A program made the position numbers and the translations under genes. A model generated the notes under the pieces. It was not told the origin of the DNA. It saw only the letters and a program-made list of their open reading frames with translations, and did not search any database. Below, in pieces: positions 26,692-34,317 of a DNA stretch of 40,107 bases. The stretch's first letter is position 1. Each line of letters opens with the position of its first letter. This stretch comes from an uncultured Paenalcaligenes sp. (GTDB lineage Bacteria > Pseudomonadota > Gammaproteobacteria > Burkholderiales > Burkholderiaceae_B). Location: contig CANROS010000007.1 in NCBI GenBank assembly GCA_947632305.1, positions 1 to 40,107 on the forward strand, written 5' to 3'.

Positions 26692-27795
26692 ATGTTGCGT
26701 ACCACTTGGAAGTCAATACAACTGTTTTGTGATCGCTGGCAGTTTAAACGCGAGCAGGCGGATTATTTTCTCTACTTAAGTCAGCTGATGCAGGCCACAC
26801 AAGGACACGTCACTCTTAGAACCATTTTTGCCCAAGAAGCACAGCGTTATGGGCCACACACTTACAGGGGGCGGCTAGCTTTGTATTGGTTGCAACGTTA
26901 TGAGCACAACGGCGGTGACTTGGCGCAAACGTGGGCGGGGGTGTTGTCTGCGGTAGATCGTTTAGTGATTCAGATGGGGCAGGCCCGAGGGGATCAAGCG
27001 TTAGCTATTGCTTTTGAACTTCTAACCCAGCAACACCAGCAAACGCGGCATTTACGCTCTAGTTTGGCGTTGTTGCTATGGCCTGTGCTGATAGCGCTGG
27101 TGTTAATTAGCTGTATGTTAGCGCTGATTCCATTGTTTACCGTGCCAGAGTTAGCGGCAACTTTTGCAGTATTGCCTGCTGAGCTGCATGGGGCTAAGAC
27201 CCACCTGTTATTTACAACAGCGCAGTTTATTGACCGGTATGGCGTGCTGGTTTTGTTTGGGTTGGTTCTGCTTTTGTTAGGAGTGTGGTGTTCTTTGTCT
27301 AGATTGACGGGACGTTTGCGTAATTGGCTGGACTTTTTAGAGCCGTGGCAAAGCTACAAAATGCTGCAGTCTACCTATGTATTTGCCTTATTAAGCTTAT
27401 TGCTCAATGAACAGGTGGCCCAATTGCGCTTAGGTCAAGCCGTACAGATGTTAGGTCAAAGCTCCAATAAATGGTGGGTCTGGCAAGCACAAAAAATCCA
27501 AGAGCGCATGGTACGTGGCGAGGTCGGGGCTAAAGGTTTCGCCACTGGGCTGTTGCCACAGTCTATGCAATGGTTTTTTGAAGATGTGGAGCAAAGCCAA
27601 GGGATTGCGCGTGCTTTGGTGGTTTTGCAGCAGCGTTTGCAGCAACAGTTTCAAAAGCAACTTTTACTCAAAGCCCAGGTGTGGCGTTGGTTTTTGTTAT
27701 TGACGTGTGTAGGTGTGATGTTGGCCATTGGAGGGTGGCATTACTTGGTTATTGATGAAATGCGTAGGGCTTTATTAATGTTTTATGCTCAATAA
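26692..27795 (+). CDS. pilR: Type IVb pilus inner-membrane platform protein PilR (GspF family)
   Basis: A 367-residue T2SS-F-domain protein with three hydrophobic spans near residues 126-149, 184-202 and 342-360, and helical cytoplasmic segments between them, as in GspF/PilC. It forms the base on which the ATPase adds pilins. The ATG at 26692 is preceded by AGGGGGG; it lies 5 bp after the pilQ stop. Starting at 26662 would overlap pilQ and add an unlikely stretch. Confidence 0.85.
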   Translation: MLRTTWKSIQLFCDRWQFKREQADYFLYLSQLMQATQGHVTLRTIFAQEAQRYGPHTYRGRLALYWLQRYEHNGGDLAQTWAGVLSAVDRLVIQMGQARGDQALAIAFELLTQQHQQTRHLRSSLALLLWPVLIALVLISCMLALIPLFTVPELAATFAVLPAELHGAKTHLLFTTAQFIDRYGVLVLFGLVLLLLGVWCSLSRLTGRLRNWLDFLEPWQSYKMLQSTYVFALLSLLLNEQVAQLRLGQAVQMLGQSSNKWWVWQAQKIQERMVRGEVGAKGFATGLLPQSMQWFFEDVEQSQGIARALVVLQQRLQQQFQKQLLLKAQVWRWFLLLTCVGVMLAIGGWHYLVIDEMRRALLMFYAQ

Positions 27796-27809
27796 ATTAG
27801 GGGGCTTAT

Positions 27810-28385
27810 ATGTTGGTATATCCAGTAAATTGGCGGTTTTCAGCCACAAAAAAAGACAGAAATGCTCGGCAAGCGGGTTTGTCATTAATAGAAATTTCGG
27901 TAGTTAGTGCCATTATTTTATTAATTGCTATTGTTAGTATTCCAGCTATTAATAGTTTCATTATTGAAAGTCGAGTGCCCAAAGTGGGCGAGGGCATAGC
28001 GCGTTTTGTGGTGAACCATAGTGTGAATACGCCGTTATATGAAGCGGAGCCTTACGAGGGGGTGGATAATGCACTTTTTGCTCAACAACTAGAAAGTGCT
28101 GGTGTGTTTAACGTAATGGGTACAGGCGCTAATTTACAGGTTTTGCATGGATTAGGCCGAGACGGCACGGTGCAAATTACGGGCGGGGAAAATTTAACTA
28201 TTACTTTAGACAAGGTGAATCATGCGGCTTGCCCGGGTTTGTCATCGGTGCTGCAACGATTGGCGAACACCATCACCGTAGGCTCGGAAACGGTCAAGTC
28301 CACTGAGAAATCTTACAATGCCACTCATGCGCAAAAACAATGTGAGAGAGGGGATTTAAACACCTTTGAGTTTGTAATTAGTTAG
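27810..28385 (+). CDS. pilS: Type IVb major prepilin PilS
   Basis: A 191-residue prepilin. The 23-residue leader ends NARQAG, cleaved before LSLIEISVVSAIILLIAIVS. Residue +1 is Leu and not the Phe of type IVa pilins, and Glu at +5 is present. The long leader and Leu(+1) are class IVb traits. Cys141 and Cys178 are placed as the disulfide that closes the D-region. The PilS-type CPGLSSVLQRL segment follows the same pattern as R64 PilS. The gene is 14 bp after pilR with AGGGGG about 8 bases before the ATG. A prepilin peptidase is needed but none is encoded here. Confidence 0.88.
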   Translation: MLVYPVNWRFSATKKDRNARQAGLSLIEISVVSAIILLIAIVSIPAINSFIIESRVPKVGEGIARFVVNHSVNTPLYEAEPYEGVDNALFAQQLESAGVFNVMGTGANLQVLHGLGRDGTVQITGGENLTITLDKVNHAACPGLSSVLQRLANTITVGSETVKSTEKSYNATHAQKQCERGDLNTFEFVIS

Positions 28386-28392
28386 GTGAACT

Positions 28393-29487
28393 ATGACTAA
28401 ACAGGACGGATCACTACTCATAGAGCTAGGTTTGGTGCTAATGCTTTTATTGGGGCTTAGTACCGGGGTAGGGGCTTGGCTTAAGCACAAAGCCGAGCAG
28501 CAAAAAGCAGAAAACCTAGCACATTGGATGCTGAGTGTGCAGCAGGGGGTACAGCGCTATTTAGATGCGCATGCGACTCAACTTTTACAGACTCCTTCTG
28601 CTACCGTCCTTACCGGGTTTTCTGATGCTTGGCAGCCCACTGTGGCAGAGCTGTCGCAGGCTCGGTTCCTTGCGGCAGATAGCGTCTCCAATGACCAACT
28701 AAGCATTCAGGTGCAACCGGCGGGCTGTGCGGCGGATATTTGTCACCTTGATGCGCTAATTAGCTATGCGCAGCCTTTGCTAACGTCTAGTGGGTATGTC
28801 AATTTAGAGGCCACTGCGCAGTGGTTAAGCCAAGCGCAAGGCAAGGGGTATGTGGTGTATGAGCACTCGCCGCACTGGCTTTCTGGGGTCAGCCGGCGGA
28901 TTGCAAACCCGCCGTTGGGGCACAGCCAAAGACTAGCCATAGGAACTGTAGCTATGCTGGCTAGCACGGATAATACAGGGTCTTTGTACCTACGCCTAAA
29001 AGATCGGCGGAACCCCGATTTTCAGGCGAATGTGGATGTGGCGGGTTCTGTACGTACCACCGAAGACTTGCAGGTAGGCCGTTATTTATACTTGCCTTCT
29101 TTGGGGCAGAGCGAGTCTCATTGCGAGCATGAGGGGGCCATTAGCTTAGAGGACACCCAGTTGCTCTTGTGTAGTCAGGGTGTTTGGGTGCAGCTTTCTA
29201 ATAACTCTCAGTGGGACCCTATGCAAATTAAAGTTTTTTTCGAGCGCGTATTAAATTTAGGCGAGTCGTTTTTACCCTTAGCCGCTGGGGGGTATTATGG
29301 TGAGTCAAGAGACGGTAGAGACAGTATGGCTTGTTGGTTATTTAATCCGCTCACCCATGCTTGCTCCTGTCCTGCTAATGCTTCTAGAGCATTACCGGTA
29401 GGGGTCAAGCAAGTCAGGACGCATTACTCTAGTGCTAATTCCTCAGATATACGCACCATTCAGCTGTATGGTTGTCTGAGCAGTTAA
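28393..29487 (+). CDS. pilV: PilV-like large minor prepilin / pilus tip protein
   Basis: A 364-residue prepilin-like protein. A short leader MTKQDG precedes SLLIELGLVLMLLLGLSTGV, giving Ser at +1 and Glu at +5 of a prepilin helix. Cys244 and Cys260 flank a stretch ending LLLCSQGVWV, like the C-x-W-type motif in R64 PilV before its variable C-terminal part. A final domain (about 274-364) with Cys314, 324, 326 and 361 may be the adhesive tip. It is the last pilus gene, 7 bp after pilS. No invertible segments or rci recombinase follow, so this is a fixed tip and not a shufflon. Confidence 0.78.
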   Translation: MTKQDGSLLIELGLVLMLLLGLSTGVGAWLKHKAEQQKAENLAHWMLSVQQGVQRYLDAHATQLLQTPSATVLTGFSDAWQPTVAELSQARFLAADSVSNDQLSIQVQPAGCAADICHLDALISYAQPLLTSSGYVNLEATAQWLSQAQGKGYVVYEHSPHWLSGVSRRIANPPLGHSQRLAIGTVAMLASTDNTGSLYLRLKDRRNPDFQANVDVAGSVRTTEDLQVGRYLYLPSLGQSESHCEHEGAISLEDTQLLLCSQGVWVQLSNNSQWDPMQIKVFFERVLNLGESFLPLAAGGYYGESRDGRDSMACWLFNPLTHACSCPANASRALPVGVKQVRTHYSSANSSDIRTIQLYGCLSS

Positions 29488-29544
29488 GTCGCTGGAATGC
29501 GACGTAGCTGAATAGTGCTGTTAGGTGTTTAACTAATCTATTAC

Positions 29545-29550
29545 TATAAT
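29545..29550 (+). promoter_or_regulatory. Consensus -10 box upstream of alaS
   Basis: A perfect TATAAT lies 34 bases ahead of the alaS ATG, in the gap after pilV. No good -35 hexamer is seen 16-18 bases upstream (TTAGGT or TAGGTG), so strength is uncertain, but it would let alaS be expressed independently of the pilus operon. Confidence 0.5.
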
Positions 29551-29583
29551 GGTCTGTTACCTATTATTGTCGTGCTGCTTTCA

Positions 29584-32202
29584 ATGAAAACATCCGAAAT
29601 TCGTCAAAAGTTTTTATCTTTTTTCCAAGAGCGAGGCCATGAAATTGTGCCTTCCTCTTCCTTAATTCCTGCCAATGATCCTACATTACTGTTTACTAAT
29701 GCGGGCATGGTGCAGTTTAAAGATGTGTTTACGGGCAAAGAAACGCGCCCGTATACCAGCGCGACATCATCACAACGTTGTGTGCGTGCTGGTGGTAAAC
29801 ACAATGACCTTGAAAACGTAGGTTATACCGCACGTCATCACACCTTCTTTGAAATGCTGGGTAATTTCAGCTTCGGCGATTACTTCAAAGAAGACGCGAT
29901 TAAATACGCGTGGGAACTGTTAACCAAAGTGTATGGGTTGCCCGAAGAAAAACTTTGGGTAACGGTCTATCACGAAGACGATGAGGCCTATGCCATCTGG
30001 CATGAACAGGTGGGCGTGCCAGCCGAACGCATTATTCGTATTGGGGATAAAGGTGGTCGCTATATGTCAGATAATTTCTGGCAAATGGCTGACACAGGTC
30101 CCTGTGGTCCTTGTTCCGAGATCTTTTTTGATCATGGTCCTGATGTGTGGGGTGGTCCTCCTGGCTCCCCCGAAGAAGACGGCGATCGTTATATCGAAGT
30201 CTGGAACTTGGTCTTCATGCAGTTCGATCGTGACGCCGAGGGCAACCTCAATCCTTTACCCAAGCCTTGTGTAGATACAGGTATGGGTCTAGAGCGTATT
30301 TCTGCTGTCTTGCAGCATGTACACTCTAACTACGAGATTGATTTATTCCAGCACCTGATTCAGGCGGCCGCTCGTGAAACCGCAGTAACGGATTTAACCA
30401 ACAATTCCTTAAAAGTCATTGCGGATCATATCCGTGCTTGTGCTTTTATGATCGTAGATGGTGTGATCCCCAGTAACGAGGGGCGTGGTTATGTCTTGCG
30501 TCGTATTGTGCGCCGTGCTTTACGCCATGGGCATAAACTAGGGCAAAACAATCCTTTCTTCTTCCGTTTAGTCGCCGATTTAGCGCAGCATATGGGCGAG
30601 GCCTACCCAGAGTTAGTGCAAAATCAAAGCCGTATCGAGCAAATTCTTAAACAAGAAGAAGAGCGCTTTAGCGAAACCTTAGAACACGGCATGAAAATCT
30701 TAGAGGGCGCTTTGGCTGAATTGCCCAAAGACGGCGTACTAGATGGCCAAACTCTATTTGCTTTGTACGATACCTATGGTTTCCCGGTAGATTTGACCGC
30801 GGACATTTGTCGCGAGCGCGAGGTAGAAGTCGACCTAGACGGGTTTGAGCAAGCCATGCAGCGTCAACGCGAAATGGCTCGTGCGTCTGGTAAATTCAAA
30901 ACCACAGCGGCAGATTTGCGTTATGACGGTGTAGCAACACATTTCGATGGCTATGAGCACCTGCAGGCCACGGCGACGGTAACTGCTCTATACGTAGATG
31001 GCAGTGCGGTTGCTCAGGTCACTGCGGGTCAGGAAGCCATCGTGGTTTTAGACATTACCCCCTTCTATGCCGAGTCGGGTGGTCAGGTAGGTGATACCGG
31101 AGTCTTGCAAAGCGATGCGGCCATCTTTGATGTAGAAGACACACAGAAAATTTTATCCAATGTTTTTGGGCATCATGGCACCGTAACTCAAGGCACGCTT
31201 AACGTAGGTGATACGGTGGCGGCTCAGGTCAATGCCGAACACCGTCAACATACAATTCGTAATCACTCGGCCACACACTTGATGCACAAAGCGTTAAAAA
31301 TCGTGTTGGGTGATCATGTGCAACAGCGTGGTTCTTTGGTGGATGCCGATAAAACACGTTTTGACTTTGCTCACGACTCCGCTGTTACTGCCGAGCAAAT
31401 TGCTCAGGTCGAAGCCATTGTGAATGCCGAGGTGCTTGCTAACGACCCCGTTGCTGCTCAGCTCATGAGCTTTGACGAGGCCGTAAGTGGTGGTGCAATG
31501 GCTTTGTTCGGTGAAAAATATGGGGACGAGGTCCGTGTCTTAGACATTGGCTTTTCCAGAGAGCTTTGTGGTGGTACGCACGTTCAACGCACGGGTGATA
31601 TTGGCCTTTTCAAGGTCATTTCCGAGGGTGGGGTCGCTGCAGGTGTGCGCCGTATCGAAGCCATTACGGGCGAAAATGCTCTGGTTTGGGTACAAAAACG
31701 CGAGGCTGTTTTACAAAGTGCTGCGGCTAGCTTGCGCACTCAACCTGAAAAACTAAGCGAGCGTTTGACGCAACTCCAAGCGCAGTTACGTGACCTAGAG
31801 CGTGAGCGCGATCAACTAAAAGACAAGCTGGCCGCTTCAGCGGGTCAAGACCTAGCGGGTCAAGCCATCGCCTTGGCGAATGGCGTACAGTTGTTAGTGG
31901 CTCATGTGCAGGGCGCAGATCCTAAGTCTTTGCGTACTACGGCAGACCAGCTTAAAGATAAACTGAAATCTGCAGTGGTGCTTTTGGCTACCGATAAAGA
32001 TGACAAGGTCAGCTTAGTAGCGGGTGTGACTGCTGATATTAACTCAAAGGTTAAAGCCGGCGAGTTGATTGGGATGGTGGCACCGTTGGTGGGTGGTAAA
32101 GGCGGTGGCCGTCCCGATATGGCCATGGGCGGTGGGACTGATCCTGCTGCTTTACCTGCGGCGCTTAGTTCTGTTCAGGCTTGGGTCGAATCCAAGCTAT
32201 AA
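29584..32202 (+). CDS. alaS: Alanyl-tRNA synthetase
   Basis: An 872-residue class II synthetase. N-terminal catalytic part: [40 protein letters not shown] and [18 protein letters not shown]. The editing domain has [12 protein letters not shown] near residue 560 and CGGTHV near 662. A C-terminal coiled-coil ([20 protein letters not shown]) and DHH-type domain ending [12 protein letters not shown] complete the normal layout. It charges tRNA-Ala and hydrolyses mischarged Ser or Gly. ATG 29584 matches the family start; an in-frame GTG at 29572 would add only four residues. No clear Shine-Dalgarno sequence is seen. Confidence 0.97.
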   Translation: MKTSEIRQKFLSFFQERGHEIVPSSSLIPANDPTLLFTNAGMVQFKDVFTGKETRPYTSATSSQRCVRAGGKHNDLENVGYTARHHTFFEMLGNFSFGDYFKEDAIKYAWELLTKVYGLPEEKLWVTVYHEDDEAYAIWHEQVGVPAERIIRIGDKGGRYMSDNFWQMADTGPCGPCSEIFFDHGPDVWGGPPGSPEEDGDRYIEVWNLVFMQFDRDAEGNLNPLPKPCVDTGMGLERISAVLQHVHSNYEIDLFQHLIQAAARETAVTDLTNNSLKVIADHIRACAFMIVDGVIPSNEGRGYVLRRIVRRALRHGHKLGQNNPFFFRLVADLAQHMGEAYPELVQNQSRIEQILKQEEERFSETLEHGMKILEGALAELPKDGVLDGQTLFALYDTYGFPVDLTADICREREVEVDLDGFEQAMQRQREMARASGKFKTTAADLRYDGVATHFDGYEHLQATATVTALYVDGSAVAQVTAGQEAIVVLDITPFYAESGGQVGDTGVLQSDAAIFDVEDTQKILSNVFGHHGTVTQGTLNVGDTVAAQVNAEHRQHTIRNHSATHLMHKALKIVLGDHVQQRGSLVDADKTRFDFAHDSAVTAEQIAQVEAIVNAEVLANDPVAAQLMSFDEAVSGGAMALFGEKYGDEVRVLDIGFSRELCGGTHVQRTGDIGLFKVISEGGVAAGVRRIEAITGENALVWVQKREAVLQSAAASLRTQPEKLSERLTQLQAQLRDLERERDQLKDKLAASAGQDLAGQAIALANGVQLLVAHVQGADPKSLRTTADQLKDKLKSAVVLLATDKDDKVSLVAGVTADINSKVKAGELIGMVAPLVGGKGGGRPDMAMGGGTDPAALPAALSSVQAWVESKL

Positions 32203-32221
32203 TTTCAACCTTTAGGTTCTT

Positions 32222-32461
32222 ATGTCAGATGACATTTCTTTTGAGCTTGAGGTGGATACCAGTGGGCTGACCTGCCCACTGCCTATCTTGCGAACCAAAA
32301 AAGCTCTGGCTCAATTGCAAAGCGGTGAGGTCGTAAAAGTCATTACTACAGACCCGCGTGCCAAAGAAGATTTTCAAGCTTTCACTGATCAAACAGGTAA
32401 TACCCTGCTTGGGCAGTATGATGAGGGTGACGGCGTTATTCATTACATTCGCCGTCGCTAA
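32222..32461 (+). CDS. TusA/SirA family sulfur-carrier protein
   Basis: A 79-residue protein with the family motif CPLPILRTKKAL; the Cys of CPxP (in GLTCPLP) accepts persulfide in TusA. The fold is the small two-layer alpha/beta SirA domain, complete here. E. coli TusA relays sulfur for 2-thiouridine in tRNA, but many paralogues serve other sulfur pathways, so the exact partner is open. It follows alaS after 19 bp and could be cotranscribed with it. Confidence 0.88.
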   Translation: MSDDISFELEVDTSGLTCPLPILRTKKALAQLQSGEVVKVITTDPRAKEDFQAFTDQTGNTLLGQYDEGDGVIHYIRRR

Positions 32462-32481
32462 TACAGGTAGATTCTAACTTG

Positions 32482-32512
32482 TTGTGTATTTGTCGCGTAA
32501 ACCGTGTAAAAT
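32482..32512 (+). promoter_or_regulatory. Predicted promoter of the rpsP operon
   Basis: TTGTGT (32482-32487) and TAAAAT (32507-32512) with a 19-base spacer lie about 80 bases before rpsP. The spacer is longer than ideal. The region 32462-32590 holds no gene and is the natural start of the ribosomal operon. Confidence 0.4.
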
Positions 32513-32590
32513 ACGCTAGCAATTTCCGCTAAGACTTACTTAGTGGTAGAATCTTTGGTTTTACACTTTTTTAACAGGAAGGGATTATCA

Positions 32591-32845
32591 ATGGTGGTAA
32601 TTCGCCTAGCCCGTGGTGGCTCCAAGAAACGTCCGTTTTACACTGTAGTAGCCGCCAACTCTAGCGACCGTCGCGATGGTCGCTTCATTGAGCGTTTAGG
32701 TTTCTACAATCCCGTTGGTGGCGAAGGTCAAGAAAACCTACGTCTACAACAAGAGCGTGTTCAATACTGGATTGACAACGGTGCTCAGCTATCTCCAGCT
32801 GTAGCTCGTCTAGTAAAAGAATACTCTAAAGCTCAAGCTGCTTAA
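32591..32845 (+). CDS. rpsP: 30S ribosomal protein bS16
   Basis: An 84-residue protein beginning [20 protein letters not shown], the invariant start of bS16, with [15 protein letters not shown] following. It binds 16S rRNA early in 30S assembly. The ATG at 32591 has AGGAAGGG upstream; an in-frame GTG at 32543 would add a 16-residue extension absent from bS16 and so was rejected. It heads the operon rpsP-rimM-trmD. Confidence 0.97.
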   Translation: MVVIRLARGGSKKRPFYTVVAANSSDRRDGRFIERLGFYNPVGGEGQENLRLQQERVQYWIDNGAQLSPAVARLVKEYSKAQAA

Positions 32846-32866
32846 TTAATTAGGTAGTGCTTCGCT

Positions 32867-33493
32867 ATGTCTTCAAAACAGATGTCATCAGATTTACCTG
32901 CTGATTTAATCGAAGTAGGTCGAGTGGTATCTGCTTACGGGGTACGTGGCTGGGTCAAGGTCCAACCTTATTCAGCCGATGCCGAAGCATTGCTTACTAT
33001 TAATAACTGGTGGCTCCGAGCGCCCGTACCTCCCAACAAGGCGGGCGACTTGGCAACTGCTCCGGCGCAGTTATTTACGGTGACCAAATCCCGTCCTCAC
33101 AGTGCAACGGTTGTTGCGCAGTTTCAGGGCTTTGATGATCGTGATTTTGCCGAAAAGCTCAAAGCGCATACCGTTTGGGTATCGCGTTCTGAGTTTCCCT
33201 CAGTGGAAGAAGACGAACATTACTGGGTCGACTTGATTGGCTGCCTATTGTATGGCGACCACAATGGCCAGTCCGTGTTGGTAGGACAAGTCGCTAATGT
33301 CTTCGATAACGGAGCTCACGCCGTTCTCGAGGTGCATACCGGACTCCTAAACGATCAGGCCCAGTTCATATCGCATTTAGATGCCAAACAACGTCCTGTT
33401 GTAGAGCTTGTCCCTTTTGTGGATGCTTATATTGACACCGTCGATAGCCAAGCAAAAACCATTCTCAGCTCTTGGCCTGTTTTTGACAATTAA
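32867..33493 (+). CDS. rimM: Ribosome maturation factor RimM
   Basis: A 208-residue protein with the N-terminal RimM beta-barrel ([20 protein letters not shown]) and the C-terminal PRC-barrel ([20 protein letters not shown] to [20 protein letters not shown]). It assists maturation of the 30S head, where it meets uS19. It is 21 bp after rpsP and 2 bp before trmD. A loop near residue 52 ([15 protein letters not shown]) is longer than in E. coli RimM. Confidence 0.95.
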   Translation: MSSKQMSSDLPADLIEVGRVVSAYGVRGWVKVQPYSADAEALLTINNWWLRAPVPPNKAGDLATAPAQLFTVTKSRPHSATVVAQFQGFDDRDFAEKLKAHTVWVSRSEFPSVEEDEHYWVDLIGCLLYGDHNGQSVLVGQVANVFDNGAHAVLEVHTGLLNDQAQFISHLDAKQRPVVELVPFVDAYIDTVDSQAKTILSSWPVFDN

Positions 33494-33495
33494 CG

Positions 33496-34275
33496 ATGCG
33501 CTTTGACGTCGTTAGTTTATTTCCCGAGATGTTTAGCCCCTTGACGGATAATGGGGTAAATGCGCGTGCGCGCCATAAACAGATTTGGGATCTGCAGTTT
33601 TGGAACCCGCGTACCTATACGCACGATACACATCGTACGGTAGATGATCGTCCTTATGGTGGCGGCCCAGGTATGGTGATGTTGGCCGAACCTTTGGATG
33701 CGGCCGTAGACGACGCCCTAGCTGCGCGTCAGGCGCAACAGCTTAGTTCTCCCGTGATTTTAATGAGCCCGACTGGGCAGCGCTTTGATCAGCGCATGGC
33801 GCAGTCGTGGGCGCAGTCTGATGGCGCCATTTTGATTTGTGGCCGTTACGAAGGCATAGATCAGCGTTTTATAGATGCGCGCGTCACTCACGAAATCTCT
33901 TTAGGGGATTTTGTGTTGTCCGGAGGGGAAATTGCTGCCTTAGCTATGATGGATAGTATTATCCGTTTATTGCCTGGGGTGTTAAATGACCAGCAGTCTG
34001 CAGTAAGTGATTCTTTTCATGAAGGGCTAGATGGCTTATTAGATAGCCCGCATTACACCCGGCCTGAAATTTATAAAGGCCAGGCGATTCCTGATGTGCT
34101 TAAATCAGGTAATCATAAAAATATTGAGCGTTGGCGCCGAGAGCAGTCGTTGCGCTTGACGGCGCAACGCCGCCCAGAGCTGATTTTGCAGGCCAGAGCG
34201 CAAGGTTTATTAAATAAAAAAGATGAACAATACCTAGCGGAACTGCAACCTGAGCTGGCAGCAAGCTCTAAATAA
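33496..34275 (+). CDS. trmD: tRNA (guanine-37-N1) methyltransferase TrmD
   Basis: A 259-residue SPOUT-class enzyme. Knotted SAM site segments are visible: [10 protein letters not shown] (about 91-100), [14 protein letters not shown] and [33 protein letters not shown] is the N-terminal signature, and [20 protein letters not shown] marks the C-terminal tRNA-binding side. It makes m1G37 in tRNAs, which prevents frameshifting. It starts 2 bp after rimM. The stop codon abuts an intrinsic terminator, so the usual fourth gene of this operon, rplS, is not next to it. Confidence 0.97.
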   Translation: MRFDVVSLFPEMFSPLTDNGVNARARHKQIWDLQFWNPRTYTHDTHRTVDDRPYGGGPGMVMLAEPLDAAVDDALAARQAQQLSSPVILMSPTGQRFDQRMAQSWAQSDGAILICGRYEGIDQRFIDARVTHEISLGDFVLSGGEIAALAMMDSIIRLLPGVLNDQQSAVSDSFHEGLDGLLDSPHYTRPEIYKGQAIPDVLKSGNHKNIERWRREQSLRLTAQRRPELILQARAQGLLNKKDEQYLAELQPELAASSK

Positions 34276-34310
34276 AAAATTGCCCTGAATATGGACTCAG
34301 GGCAATTTTT
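34275..34310. terminator. Bidirectional terminator between trmD and penicillin acylase
   Basis: Arms AAAAATTGCCCTGA (34275-34288) and TCAGGGCAATTTTT (34297-34310) pair perfectly over 14 bp with an 8-base loop. The A- and T-rich ends give a U-tract in both directions. It serves two convergent genes, trmD and the acylase, whose stop codons are at its edges. Confidence 0.92.
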
Positions 34311-34317
34311 ATTGGGC

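Noticed and set aside
29487-29505. Short hairpin GTCGC/GCGAC after pilV as a terminator
   Set aside because: Only 5 bp with no T-run; too weak to call.
28393-29583. Shufflon or invertible segment after pilV
   Set aside because: No repeated 19-bp-like crossover sequences, partial C-terminal cassettes or recombinase gene were seen before alaS.
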